Shown: positions 27,287 through 36,849, counted from the stretch's first letter. The stretch: 64,000 bases of DNA from JAHEDH01 sp963753285 (GCA_963753285.1 CAVWBT010000010.1:248001-312000); one strand, 5' to 3'. The notes: generated by a model from the sequence alone, not told the origin. A program made the numbers and translations.

Positions 27287-29349
27287 CACAGGAGGAACAC
27301 CCGGCAGCTGTCCAGCTGCCCTCGCCGGATCCACTGGCCGAACGGAGAGCAGAGCTGGCGACGCTCCAAAGCGAGGCGGATCGCCAGCGCCGGCAACGCC
27401 TGGGCATTGCCGCCGTCGTCGTCATCGCAGTGGCGGTGGCGGCGTTCGTGGCGCTCAACCGTGAACCGGCGGAAGAAGTCGACTCCGAGTCGGTGGAACT
27501 GACGACCACGCTCGTTCAGCGCCGTGACCTCGCCGAATTCGAGCAGCTGGACGGAACCCTCGAGTTCGCCGAGGGCATCAGGTTCGACGCGTCGACGGTC
27601 GGTTCGCTCACGTTCCTCGCCGCCGAAGGCACCGTGCTCGAACGAGGAGACGTCGTTGCGGTCGTCTCTGACGAACTGACCGAGTTGGAACGAGCCCAGA
27701 TCGCCCAGTCTGTGCAGGCGGCCGAATCCCAGGTCGCCAGTGCTCAGAACACCCTGTCGAGCGTGCTCGATGGTGCCTCTGGGTCCGAGATCGCCAGCGC
27801 CGAAGCAGCGGTCCTCGCAGCGCAGACGTCACTCGACGACCTGCTCGAGCCCCCGTCGGAGAATGCCGTGACTCAGGCCGGCATCGCAGTGGAGGACGCC
27901 AGAACTGCGCTGAACGATGCCCTCGACGGTGCCGACGAAGCTGATCTGCGGCCGCTCCGCCAGCAGGTCGATCAGGCGGAGGCGAGTGTCGAATCGGCTC
28001 AGAACGCCGTCGACACGGCCTTCATCTCCGCGTTGACCGCCCAGAGCGCCTACTGCGCGCTCGACCCGCTACCGGTCGACGCCTGCGACTCCGGAGATCT
28101 GCCGCTCAGCGGCGCCGCTATCGACGAATTGACATCCGCCATCGACGACTATCTCGGCAATGGGGATGCCCCATCGGCCCAGCTGACTCAGTCGTTCATC
28201 ACGGCGAACGCGTCATACGACAACGCGCTGACGAACCTGTCCAGCGCCCAGAACGGCCTCGATGTCGCTCAGGCGAATCTCGCAGACGCCGAGGGCGGCG
28301 CCACCGAAGACGACATCGCCCGGCTCAGACTCAACCTCAGCCAGGCCGTCGAGGCGTATGAAGACCTCGTCGGGGGGCCCGATGAGAGTCGAATCGCGCT
28401 TGCGCGGGCAGATCTCGCCACCGCCCAGGCGCGCCTTGCCGACCTGTCGGCGGGCGCCGATGCCGCAGCGCGCAACTCGGCGTATGCGGCGCTCGAGTCC
28501 GCCCAGGCCAATCTCGCCACCCAGCAGATCCAGGCGGCAGAGCAGCTGGCGGTCGGGCCGCGACCGGCCGTGCTCATGTATGGCACAGCACCGGCATGGC
28601 GCACGATGAGCGCAAGCTCCACCCCGGGGCCCGACATCGAACAGCTGGAGGCGAACCTCGTCGAGCTCGGGTTCGACGTCGGAGGAACCGTGGTCACCGA
28701 TGGCGTCTTCGACGACGCCACCGCCGCCGCAGTCGCCGCCTGGCAGGAATCGCTCGGCATCGAACCCACCGATGATGTTCCGCTCGGGTCCGTGGTGTTC
28801 GTCTCCGGACCGAGCCTCGTGGAGGATCAGCTCGCCTCGCTCGGCTCGAACATCAACCCCGGCCTGCCCCTGCTCAGCCTCACGCCCACCAGAAGCGGCG
28901 ACGAACTCCTCACGACTCAGCGGATCGTCGCCGAGCTTCCGCTGTCCGACCGGTCGCTGCTCGACCTCGATTCGACCGTCACCATCGAGCTGCCGGATGG
29001 GACCCGCCTGTCTGCGGTGGTCGTCGACATCGGCAACGTGCCGCTCGGCGGTGGGCTCGACGGCACCGATGCATACGTCGAGGTCGAGATCCGCCCGGAC
29101 GAGCCGATCGACGAGGTCTGGATCGGCGCATCCGTCGATGTCGAGGTGACGGCCGAACTGGCCGAGAATGCACTGTCGGTTCCCGTCAGTGCACTGCTCG
29201 CCCTGGTCGAGGGCGGGTACGCGATCGAAGTGCCGGAAGGCGACGGCACGCGCCTCATCGGCGTGGAGACGGGCATGTTCGCTGACGGTTTCGTCGAGAT
29301 CAAAGGCGACGGGATCAGCGAGGGGCTCGAAGTGGTGGTTCCGCGATGA
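27283..29349 (+). CDS. membrane-fusion (HlyD/MacA-like) protein with peptidoglycan-binding domain
   Basis: 688 residues. N-terminal cytoplasmic tail, one transmembrane helix ('IAAVVVIAVAVAAFVALN'), biotinyl-lipoyl-like halves, a long Ala/Gln-rich coiled coil (about residues 130-430), then a PG_binding_1-like unit ('LEANLVELGFDV', 'DGVFDDATAAAVAAWQ') inserted before the beta-barrel domain. Such adaptors connect MacB-type ABC transporters to the cell wall. ATGA overlaps on both sides. Confidence 0.85.
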   Translation: MTQEEHPAAVQLPSPDPLAERRAELATLQSEADRQRRQRLGIAAVVVIAVAVAAFVALNREPAEEVDSESVELTTTLVQRRDLAEFEQLDGTLEFAEGIRFDASTVGSLTFLAAEGTVLERGDVVAVVSDELTELERAQIAQSVQAAESQVASAQNTLSSVLDGASGSEIASAEAAVLAAQTSLDDLLEPPSENAVTQAGIAVEDARTALNDALDGADEADLRPLRQQVDQAEASVESAQNAVDTAFISALTAQSAYCALDPLPVDACDSGDLPLSGAAIDELTSAIDDYLGNGDAPSAQLTQSFITANASYDNALTNLSSAQNGLDVAQANLADAEGGATEDDIARLRLNLSQAVEAYEDLVGGPDESRIALARADLATAQARLADLSAGADAAARNSAYAALESAQANLATQQIQAAEQLAVGPRPAVLMYGTAPAWRTMSASSTPGPDIEQLEANLVELGFDVGGTVVTDGVFDDATAAAVAAWQESLGIEPTDDVPLGSVVFVSGPSLVEDQLASLGSNINPGLPLLSLTPTRSGDELLTTQRIVAELPLSDRSLLDLDSTVTIELPDGTRLSAVVVDIGNVPLGGGLDGTDAYVEVEIRPDEPIDEVWIGASVDVEVTAELAENALSVPVSALLALVEGGYAIEVPEGDGTRLIGVETGMFADGFVEIKGDGISEGLEVVVPR

Positions 29350-30044
29350 GCGGCGAGGCCCCGGCGCTCGAGCTCCGGAACGTCACCAAAGCCTACGGGG
29401 GCACCCCACCGGTGAAGGCACTCGACGACGTGTCGGTCGCGATCCGGAGCGGAGAGATGGTCGCCGTGGTCGGGCCTTCGGGGAGCGGGAAATCGACGAT
29501 GCTCCATGTCATGGGCACGCTCGACCGACCCACATCCGGGCAGGTGCTCGTCGACGGGGTCGACACCGGCCGACTCGACGACAAGAAGCTCTCGGCGTTG
29601 CGCGGACGCAAGATCGGATTCGTCTTCCAGCGGTTCTTTCTCCTTCCCGGCGTCACCGCCCTCGACAACGTGGCCAACGGCCTGCTCTACCTCGGAGTCG
29701 ACCAGGCGGTTCGGCGAGAGCTCGCCTTCGATGCCCTCGCCAGGGTCGGGCTCGCTCAACGAACGACCCATGTCCCGAGCCAGCTGTCCGGCGGGGAGCG
29801 TCAGCGTGTGGCGATCGCCCGGGCGTTGATCCACTCGCCGGCGTTCATCCTCGCCGACGAGCCGACGGGCAACCTCGATTCGGTCTCGAGCGGGGCCGTC
29901 ATGGAGCTCCTCGAGTCGCTTCACGCCGAGGGCAGCACGATCGCCGTCATCACCCACGACACGGACATCGCCGAGGGGCTCCCGCGTCAGGTTCGACTCC
30001 TGGACGGCCGGGTCACCGAGGACACCGGTGTGGTGACGATCTGA
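29346..30044 (+). CDS. ABC transporter ATP-binding protein (MacB/LolD-type)
   Basis: 232 residues. Walker A 'GPSGSGKST', Q-loop region 'FVFQRFFLLPG', signature 'LSGGERQRVAIARAL', Walker B 'FILADEPTGNLDS', H-loop 'AVITHD'. Belongs to the MacB/LolD/FtsE class that energises mechanotransmission-type permeases. Coupled to the adaptor and permease genes by overlapping stops and starts. Confidence 0.95.
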   Translation: MSGEAPALELRNVTKAYGGTPPVKALDDVSVAIRSGEMVAVVGPSGSGKSTMLHVMGTLDRPTSGQVLVDGVDTGRLDDKKLSALRGRKIGFVFQRFFLLPGVTALDNVANGLLYLGVDQAVRRELAFDALARVGLAQRTTHVPSQLSGGERQRVAIARALIHSPAFILADEPTGNLDSVSSGAVMELLESLHAEGSTIAVITHDTDIAEGLPRQVRLLDGRVTEDTGVVTI

Positions 30045-31261
30045 TGGTCGCCCCGGCAGTCCCGTCGACCCCGGTCGAACCGAGCCGCTTTCGGTTCGTC
30101 GACGTGATGCGGACAGGCTCGTCCGGTCTCGGCACCCGCCGCGGGCGCACGATTCTCTCGGCACTCGGCATCGCCATCGGGATCGCATCGCTGGTCGGTG
30201 TGCTCGGGCTGAGCGAGTCTTCGAAGTCCGATCTGCTCGCCGAGCTCGACGCCCTCGGGACCAACCTCCTCACCGTCCAGGCAGGCACCGGATTCGGGAT
30301 CGGCAACGCCGAGCTCCCCGAGACCACGGTGGGCATGGTCGGCCGGATCGGGACCGTCCGACAGGTGTCGGCGGTGTCGTCGGTCAACGCGAGCGTGCTG
30401 CGAACCGATTTCATCCCCTCGGGTCAGACAGGTGGAATCAGTGTTGTCGCGGCCGAACCGGACCTGCTCGACACCCTGGGGGGCTCCGTGGCGAGCGGGG
30501 CGTTCCTCGACGGTGCTGCTCTCGAGTATCCCGCTGCCGTGCTCGGCTCCGTCGCTGCCGAGCGACTCGGGATCGGAGATGTCGAGAACGGTGTCGCCGT
30601 GTGGCTGGGGGAGACCTGGGTCGAGGTGATCGGCATTCTCGACCCGTTCCCGCTCGCCGCCGATCTCGACCGGGCCGTCCTCGTCGGCACCGAAGCCGCC
30701 GAGCGGTTCCTCGACCAGGAACTCGTGCCGGGGACCGTCTACCTTCGGGTCGACCCCGGCTTCATCAACGAGACCCGTGACATCATTCCGAGAACGGTCG
30801 ATCCCGAGAACCCCGAGGAGGTCGAAGTGAGCCGGCCGTCGGATGTGCTCGTCGCCCAGGCCGCCGCCGAGGATGCCTTCTCCAGCCTGTTCCTCGGCCT
30901 CGGCGCAGTCGCCCTCTTCGTCGGCGGCATCGGGATCGCCAACATCATGGTCATCTCGGTGATCGAACGGCGGGGTGAGATCGGGCTCCGGCGGGCGATC
31001 GGCGCCACCAGAGGCCACATCATGCGACAGTTCCTCACCGAATCGCTCATGCTGGGACTGATCGGCGGTGTCGCCGGAGTGCTCCTGGGGTCGGCCGTCA
31101 CCGCCGGCTATGCGACTCTGCAAGGGTGGGGCATCATCATCCCGACCGTTGCCGTGACCGGCGGTCTCGCCGCGGCGGTCCTCATCGGAGCGGTTGCCGG
31201 GATGTATCCCGCCATGCGGGCAGCGCGACTCTCCCCGACGGAGGCGCTCCGTGCCGAGTGA
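30044..31261 (+). CDS. ABC transporter permease (MacB/FtsX-like)
   Basis: 405 residues. Four-helix MacB topology: N-terminal helix ('RTILSALGIAIGIASLVGVLG'), a large extracytoplasmic domain of about 220 residues, then three helices near the C-terminus with 'GGIGIANIMVISVIERRGEIGLRRAIGA' (in parts). The 'RRGEIGLRRAIGA' cytoplasmic segment is a hallmark. Likely exports a lipophilic compound or peptide or acts in envelope stress sensing with the downstream two-component system. Confidence 0.92.
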   Translation: MVAPAVPSTPVEPSRFRFVDVMRTGSSGLGTRRGRTILSALGIAIGIASLVGVLGLSESSKSDLLAELDALGTNLLTVQAGTGFGIGNAELPETTVGMVGRIGTVRQVSAVSSVNASVLRTDFIPSGQTGGISVVAAEPDLLDTLGGSVASGAFLDGAALEYPAAVLGSVAAERLGIGDVENGVAVWLGETWVEVIGILDPFPLAADLDRAVLVGTEAAERFLDQELVPGTVYLRVDPGFINETRDIIPRTVDPENPEEVEVSRPSDVLVAQAAAEDAFSSLFLGLGAVALFVGGIGIANIMVISVIERRGEIGLRRAIGATRGHIMRQFLTESLMLGLIGGVAGVLLGSAVTAGYATLQGWGIIIPTVAVTGGLAAAVLIGAVAGMYPAMRAARLSPTEALRAE

Positions 31262-31276
31262 ACGAGAGGCGATCAC

Positions 31277-31933
31277 ATGAGGGTCCTGGTCGTCGAGGAT
31301 GATCAGGCGCTGGCAGATGGCGTGGCGCGCGGTCTCCGGCGCAAGGGCCTGGCCGTCGACGTGGTCGGTGACGGCGACGAGGCGCTCTTCAAGACGTCGG
31401 TCACCAGTTACGACGTCGTCGTGCTGGATCGCGACCTGCCCGGGACGCACGGGGACGAAGTGGCGCGCGCGCTCGTCGCACGAGACGACTCCCCGAGGAT
31501 CATCATGCTCACCGCCGCCGGATCGCTCGACGAGCGCGTCGAGGGGCTGTCGATCGGGGCGGACGACTACCTGTCGAAGCCGTTCGCCATGGCCGAGCTG
31601 GAGGCCAGGGTCAGGGCGCTGGCCCGCAGACCCGGCGCTGCGGTCCAGCCGGTGCTCAGGTACGCCGACGTCGAACTGGACCCGGGAGCGTTCCGGGCTT
31701 CGCGGGGAGAACGGGCCCTCCACCTCACCAAGAAGGAGTTCGGCGTGCTCGAAGCGCTCATGTCATCGCATCCGAGAGTCGTGTCCGCCGAGGAGCTCGT
31801 CGAGCGGGTGTGGGACGAGCATGCCGACCCGTTCACCAACGCCCCACGAATCACCATGGTCACGCTGCGGCGCAAGCTGGGTGACCCGCCGTTGATCGAG
31901 ACCGTGACCGGTGTGGGGTATCGGCTCCTATGA
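31277..31933 (+). CDS. OmpR-family response regulator
   Basis: 218 residues. Receiver domain with acidic 'VEDDQ', phospho-acceptor Asp in 'VVLDRDLPG', Lys in 'YLSKPFAMAELEARV', then a winged-helix output domain ('LHLTKKEFGVLEALM' to 'VTGVGYRLL'). ATGA overlap with the kinase gene. Likely controls the upstream exporter operon, as is common for MacB-type transporters. Confidence 0.93.
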   Translation: MRVLVVEDDQALADGVARGLRRKGLAVDVVGDGDEALFKTSVTSYDVVVLDRDLPGTHGDEVARALVARDDSPRIIMLTAAGSLDERVEGLSIGADDYLSKPFAMAELEARVRALARRPGAAVQPVLRYADVELDPGAFRASRGERALHLTKKEFGVLEALMSSHPRVVSAEELVERVWDEHADPFTNAPRITMVTLRRKLGDPPLIETVTGVGYRLL

Positions 31934-33132
31934 CCACGAGAACCTCCATTCGACGGCGGCTGGCGATCCTGTTCGGGGCATCGTTCCTGGTCGCCGGCCT
32001 GATCCTCGTCGCCCTGAACTATTTCCTGGTCGACGCCGAGATCCGAGACCTCCCGCAGGGCGGCCGGCAGGCGTTCGCCGACGAGTTCGGCCTCGACCCC
32101 GCAGGCTTTCCCGGCTTCGAAGGCATCGAGGGTCTCCCACCGGTGATCGGCGACATCGTCCTCGAGGACGGTCGAACCATCCGAGAGGCAGCAGACAGTT
32201 TCGAACGCCGGCTGCGTCGGGATCTGCTCAACTCGATCCTCGTGCAGTCCCTGATCGCTTTGGGAATCGTGGCGGTGATCGCTGCGGTCGTGGGCTGGAT
32301 CATGTCCCGGCGCGCACTGGATCCGGTCGCCGAGATCACGAGGACCGCCCGGAGCCTGACCGAATCGGATCTGTCGCAGCGGGTCGGCCTGCAGGGTCCG
32401 TCGGACGAGATCAAGGAACTCGCCGACACGTTCGACGAGATGATGGATCGTGTCGAACGGGGCTACACCAACCAGGCCAACTTCGCCGCTTACGCCTCGC
32501 ACGAGCTCCGCACCCCGCTCAGTGTGATGCGTGTGGAGGCGGACAACCTCCTCGAAGCGGGTGAGGCACCTCGGGAAGAGCTCGACCTCGCACGGACCGT
32601 GCTCAAGGAGGTGGATCGGAGCGAGCGGCTCATCTCTCAGCTGATGTCGATCACCCGGTCCCGTAGCGGCAGCCTCAATCCCGAACCGATCGACCTCGCC
32701 GAGATGGTCGGCGAGGTAGTGGCGGACGCCGTGATGCTGGCCGACGCCCACGGCATCCAGCTCGACCTGTCGCTCCGCGACGCAGTCGTGGTCGCCGACC
32801 GTTCGTTGCTGCGTTCGCTGATCCAGAACCTCGTCGTCAACGGCATCGTCCACAATGTCGGAGGCGGAGAGGTGGTCGTCGAGGTGGGGAGTGTCGATGG
32901 TCACGCGATCTTGACCGTGGAGAACACCGGTGACGAGGTCGAAGGCGCAGAAGTCGAGCGCATGTATCGCCCGTTCGAGCGGATCGAACGAGACCGAACC
33001 GGCGGTGTGGGTCTCGGGCTGGCGGTGGTCGCGGCGATCGCCGAAACCCACCAGGCCTCGGTGACGGCCACGCCTCGCGTGGGTGGGGGCCTCGTGACGA
33101 CCGTGCGATTCGCGCAGTCGAGCCCCGACTGA
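31930..33132 (+). CDS. sensor histidine kinase
   Basis: 400 residues. Two transmembrane helices around a short (~80-residue) extracytoplasmic sensor, HAMP domain after 'GWIMSRRALDPVAEI', phospho-acceptor His in 'ASHELRTPLSVMR', N-box 'LIQNLVVNGIVHN', G-box 'GVGLGLAVVAAIAE'. In the N-box a Gly-Ile replaces the usual Ala. Partner of the preceding regulator. Confidence 0.93.
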   Translation: MTTRTSIRRRLAILFGASFLVAGLILVALNYFLVDAEIRDLPQGGRQAFADEFGLDPAGFPGFEGIEGLPPVIGDIVLEDGRTIREAADSFERRLRRDLLNSILVQSLIALGIVAVIAAVVGWIMSRRALDPVAEITRTARSLTESDLSQRVGLQGPSDEIKELADTFDEMMDRVERGYTNQANFAAYASHELRTPLSVMRVEADNLLEAGEAPREELDLARTVLKEVDRSERLISQLMSITRSRSGSLNPEPIDLAEMVGEVVADAVMLADAHGIQLDLSLRDAVVVADRSLLRSLIQNLVVNGIVHNVGGGEVVVEVGSVDGHAILTVENTGDEVEGAEVERMYRPFERIERDRTGGVGLGLAVVAAIAETHQASVTATPRVGGGLVTTVRFAQSSPD

Positions 33133-33227
33133 CCGCCGCTCACCCTTCGTCGTGATCCTGCGGCGTCTCCAGCAACCCTGGCCTGCCTGCAGTGGGGCTC
33201 GGACGGCGGTGCGGTTACCCTTTCCGC

Positions 33228-34340
33228 ATGCCCCCGGCACCCCTCGAGATCGGTCGATTGTCGGTCGACCCGCCCGTCGTGCTCGCCCCGATGGCGGGTG
33301 TCACGAACGCGCCGTTCCGTCGGCTGTGCCGGCAGTTCGGGGCCGGGATCTATGTCTGCGAGATGATCGGTGCCCGCTCCCTGGTCGAGGGAGACGAGAA
33401 GACGAGGCTGCTTGCGACGTTCCCCGAGGACGAGTCACCGCGCTCGATCCAGCTCTACGGGACCGACGCGCACTACGTGGGTCGGGCCGTGGAACACCTG
33501 GTCACCGAGGGTGGCGCGGATCACGTCGACCTCAACTTCGGGTGCCCGGCACCGAAGGTGACTCGCAACGGTGGGGGAGCGGCGTTGCCGTTCAACCGCG
33601 ATCTGTACCGTGACATCGTTCGGGCCGCGGTCGCCAACGCCGGTGACGTGCCGATCACCGTCAAGTTCCGCAAGGGCATCGACGACGAGCACCTCACGTA
33701 CCTGGACACCGGCCGGATCGCCCAGGACGAGGGCGTGTCGGCGGTCGGGCTGCACGCCCGGACCGCCGAAGAGCTCTACTCCGGTCATGCCGATTGGAAC
33801 GCGATCGCCACGCTGAAGGATGCCCTCGACGTCCCGGTGCTGGGCAACGGCGACATCTGGGAGGCGAGCGATGCCATCAGGATGGTCGACGAGACCGGCT
33901 GCGACGGGGTGATCGTGGGTCGCGGTTGCCTCGGGCGGCCGTGGCTGTTCGGTGACCTGGCGAAGGTCTTCGCCGGTGAGGAGGTCGTCACGATCCCAGA
34001 CCTCGGATACGTCGCCGACACGATGGAGACCCACGCTGCTCTCCTCATCGACTGGTTCGGCGAGTACCGGGGCATCCGCAGCTTCCGCAAGCACACGTCG
34101 TGGTACCTCAAGGGGTATCCGGTCGGCCCCGAGATCCGCCGCCGACTCTCGACAGTGGAGTCACTCGACGAGTTGGCCGCCATCACTGCGACGTTCGATC
34201 GCCACGCCCAGCCCCACGATGGCGCCTCACGCATGGCGAGAGGCCACACCCACGGCCCCCGCCCCGTCAGACTCCCACACCGCTATCTCGAGGGCGGCTG
34301 GAACCACCCGGTCCCCGAACTCGCCGTCTCCGGCGGCTGA
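33228..34340 (+). CDS. dus: tRNA-dihydrouridine synthase
   Basis: 370 residues. FMN TIM barrel that reduces uridines in tRNA D-loops. 'LAPMAGVTNAPFRRLCRQFGA' at the N-terminus, 'VDLNFGCPAPKVTR' with the catalytic Cys (Cys of FGCP), 'GLHART' and 'GVIVGRGCLGRPWLF'. Start at 33228 is supported by a TACCCT box 6 nt upstream. The 3' end runs directly into the 88-bp repeat array. The DusB-like subtype is inferred. Confidence 0.93.
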   Translation: MPPAPLEIGRLSVDPPVVLAPMAGVTNAPFRRLCRQFGAGIYVCEMIGARSLVEGDEKTRLLATFPEDESPRSIQLYGTDAHYVGRAVEHLVTEGGADHVDLNFGCPAPKVTRNGGGAALPFNRDLYRDIVRAAVANAGDVPITVKFRKGIDDEHLTYLDTGRIAQDEGVSAVGLHARTAEELYSGHADWNAIATLKDALDVPVLGNGDIWEASDAIRMVDETGCDGVIVGRGCLGRPWLFGDLAKVFAGEEVVTIPDLGYVADTMETHAALLIDWFGEYRGIRSFRKHTSWYLKGYPVGPEIRRRLSTVESLDELAAITATFDRHAQPHDGASRMARGHTHGPRPVRLPHRYLEGGWNHPVPELAVSGG

Positions 34341-34345
34341 GTCGG

Positions 34346-35060
34346 TATCGACCAGGGGGACGATCCCCCTGAACCCCCCTGATGGCATGTCCGCCGTCGG
34401 GTTGCACGGCCCGCAGCCAGCATCCCGGGTCTGTGTTGGTCTGGGGGACGATCCCCTTGAACCCCCCTGATGGCATGTCCGCCGTCGGGTTGCACGGCCC
34501 GCAGCCAGTATCCCGGGTCTGTGTTGGTCTGGGGGACGATCCCCTTGAACCCCCCTGATGGCATGTCCGCCGTCGGGTTGCACGGCCCGCAGCCAGTATC
34601 CCGGGTCTGTGTTGGTCTGGGGGACGATCCCCTTGAACCCCCCTGATGGCATGTCCGCCGTCGGGTTGCACGGCCCGCAGCCAGTATCCCGGGTCTGTGT
34701 TGGTCTGGGGGACGATCCCCTTGAACCCCCCTGATGGCATGTCCGCCGTCGGGTTGCACGGCCCGCAGCCAGTATCCCGGGTCTGTGTTGGTCTGGGGGA
34801 CGATCCCCTTGAACCCCCCTGATGGCATGTCCGCCGTCGGGTTGCACGGCCCGCAGCCAGTATCCCGGGTCTGTGTTGGTCTGGGGGACGATCCCCTTGA
34901 ACCCCCCTGATGGCATGTCCGCCGTCGGGTTGCACGGCCCGCAGCCAGTATCCCGGGTCTGTGTTGGTCTGGGGGACGATCCCCTTGAACCCCCCTGATG
35001 GCATGTCCGCCGTCGGGTTGCACGGCCCGCAGCCAGCATCCCGGGTCTGTGTCGATGTCG
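34346..35060. repeat. tandem array of 88-bp units (8 copies plus degenerate ends)
   Basis: The marker gatggcatgtccg recurs at 34381, 34469, 34557, 34645, 34733, 34821, 34909 and 34997, an exact 88-bp period. Each unit has a GGGGACGATCCCC hairpin, an AACCCCCCTGATGGCA segment, and CACGGCCCGCAGCCAG followed by ATCCCGGGTCTGTG. Units are nearly identical; first and last show C instead of T in CAGtATCCC. It starts right after the dus stop. Because 88 is not a multiple of 3, all minus-strand frames stay open, giving false long ORFs. Confidence 0.92.
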
Positions 35061-35138
35061 GAGACGATCGATTGATGGCCTGGGTGATCGGGCGGTCAGA
35101 GGGGCGTTGTGATGCGCCGCGAGCCCTCCGGGTTCGAA

Positions 35139-35320
35139 CCCCCCTTGGCTTGCTGGCGCAAGCCTGTTCCCCCTGAGGGGGAACGAACAACGAGTCCGTC
35201 GTTTGGGGGGCATTGTGTGTCCCCTCTCTGGGGGGGACACGCTGCCGCCAGGCAGCGAGGGGGGCGTCGGCGCCCGGGGTAGGAAGCCCCGAAGGCTTGC
35301 GCCAGGCGGCCAGGGGGGAG
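35139..35320. repeat. hairpin-rich GC element, copy A
   Basis: Stacked perfect hairpins: GTTCCCCC/GGGGGAAC (35166-35184), GTGTCCCC/GGGGACAC (about 35217-35240), GCTGCC/GGCAGC, all in poly-G/C context, beginning with CCCCTTGGCTTGCTGGCGCA. A related shorter copy follows the DUF559 gene, so the two elements bracket that gene. Nothing coding is seen in 35061-35407. Confidence 0.65.
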
Positions 35321-35407
35321 TTGTGGTCATGACGCAACCACATCGGTTCTGCAGCCGCGGCACGCGACCCCCTTGTGTGCGGGTTTGCCGAGTGGCATAT
35401 CGAGCAG

Positions 35408-35770
35408 ATGAAGTTCAGGACGACACCGGATCTGCAGTATCACGCACGAGAGATGCGAGGGGAGATGACCGTCTCCGAGCGCGCCGCCTGGAACGAGTTG
35501 AAGGGCAAGAAGCTGGGCGTCAGGTTTCGTCGGCAGGTGGTGATCGGTCCGTACATCGTCGATTTCGCCTGCTTCGATCCGCGCCTCGCGATCGAGATCG
35601 ACGACCCGTCCCACGAGTATCGAGACGAGACGGTCCGGACGTCGTACATCGAGAGCCAGGGCTTCACCATGCTCCGATTCACCAACGAGTTCGTGGCGAA
35701 GCACGGTGTCGGGAACTCGATCGCGAACTGGCTCGAGCAGAACCACGGACTGCACCAACCCTGGCGGTGA
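35408..35770 (+). CDS. DUF559 endonuclease-like protein (Vsr/restriction-like fold)
   Basis: 120 residues. 'MRGEMTVSERAAWNELKGKKLGVRFRRQVVIGPYIVDFACFDPRLAIEIDD' (in parts: 'FRRQVVIGPYIVDFAC', 'LAIEIDDPSHEY') is the DUF559 pattern, with Asp in 'VDF' and Glu/Asp in 'IEIDD' as presumed metal ligands, and 'GFTMLRFTNEFV' at the end. Related to very-short-patch-repair and other PD-(D/E)XK nucleases. Start 35408 is the conserved one. Flanked on both sides by related hairpin repeats. Confidence 0.8.
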   Translation: MKFRTTPDLQYHAREMRGEMTVSERAAWNELKGKKLGVRFRRQVVIGPYIVDFACFDPRLAIEIDDPSHEYRDETVRTSYIESQGFTMLRFTNEFVAKHGVGNSIANWLEQNHGLHQPWR

Positions 35771-35771
35771 C

Positions 35772-35851
35772 AACCCCCGTGGCTTGCTGGCGCATTGTTT
35801 GTCCCTTCTTTGGGGGGACAGGCCGCCCTCTGGGGCGGCCAGGGGGGTGTC
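35772..35851. repeat. hairpin-rich GC element, copy B
   Basis: Begins CCCCCGTGGCTTGCTGGCGCA like copy A in the same orientation, lacks A's first hairpin, keeps a GTCCC/GGGGAC hairpin and has GGCCGCCC/GGGGCGGCC, then AGGGGGGTGTCG. Lies 2 nt after the DUF559 stop and may serve as its terminator. Confidence 0.6.
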
Positions 35852-35926
35852 GTGCCGGCGGCGCCACACGCTGACACGAGCGATGGCGCCTTGGGGTGAC
35901 AGCCGCCGCGTGGGAAAGGCTGCGCG

Positions 35927-35932
35927 TACCCT
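35927..35932 (+). promoter_or_regulatory. TACCCT -10-like box before GTG 35940
   Basis: TAnnnT hexamer ending 7 nt before the GTG start of the AEC transporter; supports this start over upstream in-frame codons. Confidence 0.4.
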
Positions 35933-35939
35933 GCCTGGC

Positions 35940-36845
35940 GTGTCTGAGCTGGTTCGTGTCTTCGTCGATGTGCTCACGCCGGTGTTCGTCATCGTCGGCG
36001 TGGGCTACCTGGTCGCAGGCCGGATGAAGGTCGACGCAGGGACACTGTCGAAGCTGGCCTACTGGATCCTGGGACCGGCGTTCATCTTCGATGTGCTGGC
36101 GGGCACCGACCTCCAGGGGGACGTGGTCCTGCGGGTCGTGCTCGTGAGCCTCGCCACCATGGTCGTCACCGGCCTGGGAGCGACCGGCGTCGCGCGGGCG
36201 ATGGGCAGGTCGAGCTCGCAGACGAGTGCGACGATGCTGACATCGGTTCACGGGAACGTCGGCAACTTCGGGATCGCCATCGCGGCGTTCGCCTTCGGCG
36301 AGGAGGCGCTTCCGCTCGCCGGCATCGTGATGGTCACGGTGAACACGGCCGGGATCCTCGTCGGTGTGGCCGCTGCCACGTCCCGTACTGCGCGTCCTGC
36401 GGTCGCCGTCAGAACCGCCTTTCTCGCCCCGATGGCCTTGGCGGTCATCCCTGCGGTCATCGTCAACGTGTCGAACTCGACGCTGCCGGTGTTCGCCGAT
36501 CGGCCGATCGGGTTGCTGGCGAATGCGCTCATCCCGATGATGCTGCTCACGCTCGGGATCCAGCTCGGTCAGATGGACCGCCCTCACGTCGGTTCGGTCG
36601 TGGCGGTCCCGATCGCAGCCAAGCTCATCGTGGCGCCGTCGGTCGCGGCGCTGATCGTGGCGATCGTCGGTCCAACGGGTCTCGCCGGTCAGGTCGTGAT
36701 CGTGCAGGCGGCGATGCCTGCTGCGGTGTTCACGTCGCTGGTCGCGTTGGAGCACGACATGGAGCCCGATCTGGTCACGACCATCGTGCTCGCCGGCACG
36801 CTCGTCTCCGTTCTGACTCTCCCTGTCGTCCTCACCCTCGTCTGA
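35940..36845 (+). CDS. AEC-family (auxin-efflux-carrier-like) permease
   Basis: 301 residues with about ten membrane helices arranged as two 5-helix halves. 'HGNVGNFGIAIAAFAFGEEAL' near residue 103 and 'NALIPMMLLTLGIQLGQM' mid-protein fit AEC carriers, which in bacteria export or import small organic acids such as malate. Substrate unknown. Confidence 0.85.
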   Translation: MSELVRVFVDVLTPVFVIVGVGYLVAGRMKVDAGTLSKLAYWILGPAFIFDVLAGTDLQGDVVLRVVLVSLATMVVTGLGATGVARAMGRSSSQTSATMLTSVHGNVGNFGIAIAAFAFGEEALPLAGIVMVTVNTAGILVGVAAATSRTARPAVAVRTAFLAPMALAVIPAVIVNVSNSTLPVFADRPIGLLANALIPMMLLTLGIQLGQMDRPHVGSVVAVPIAAKLIVAPSVAALIVAIVGPTGLAGQVVIVQAAMPAAVFTSLVALEHDMEPDLVTTIVLAGTLVSVLTLPVVLTLV

Positions 36846-36849
36846 TCGG

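Noticed and set aside
34346..35060. CRISPR array
   Set aside because: Units are identical end to end with no variable spacers, the period is 88 bp, and no cas genes are present. The same holds for the 106-bp array at 53.5 kb.
35118..35150. tRNA-like T-arm sequence GGGTTCGAACCCC
   Set aside because: No matching acceptor, D- or anticodon arm can be built around it; it is part of the hairpin-rich repeat.
34227..35363. Three long minus-strand ORFs (up to 378 codons) of repeated peptide across the 88-bp array
   Set aside because: They arise because an 88-bp unit without stops shifts frame each copy; all three frames give the same peptides, there is no start or ribosome site, and they run over the dus gene and repeats.
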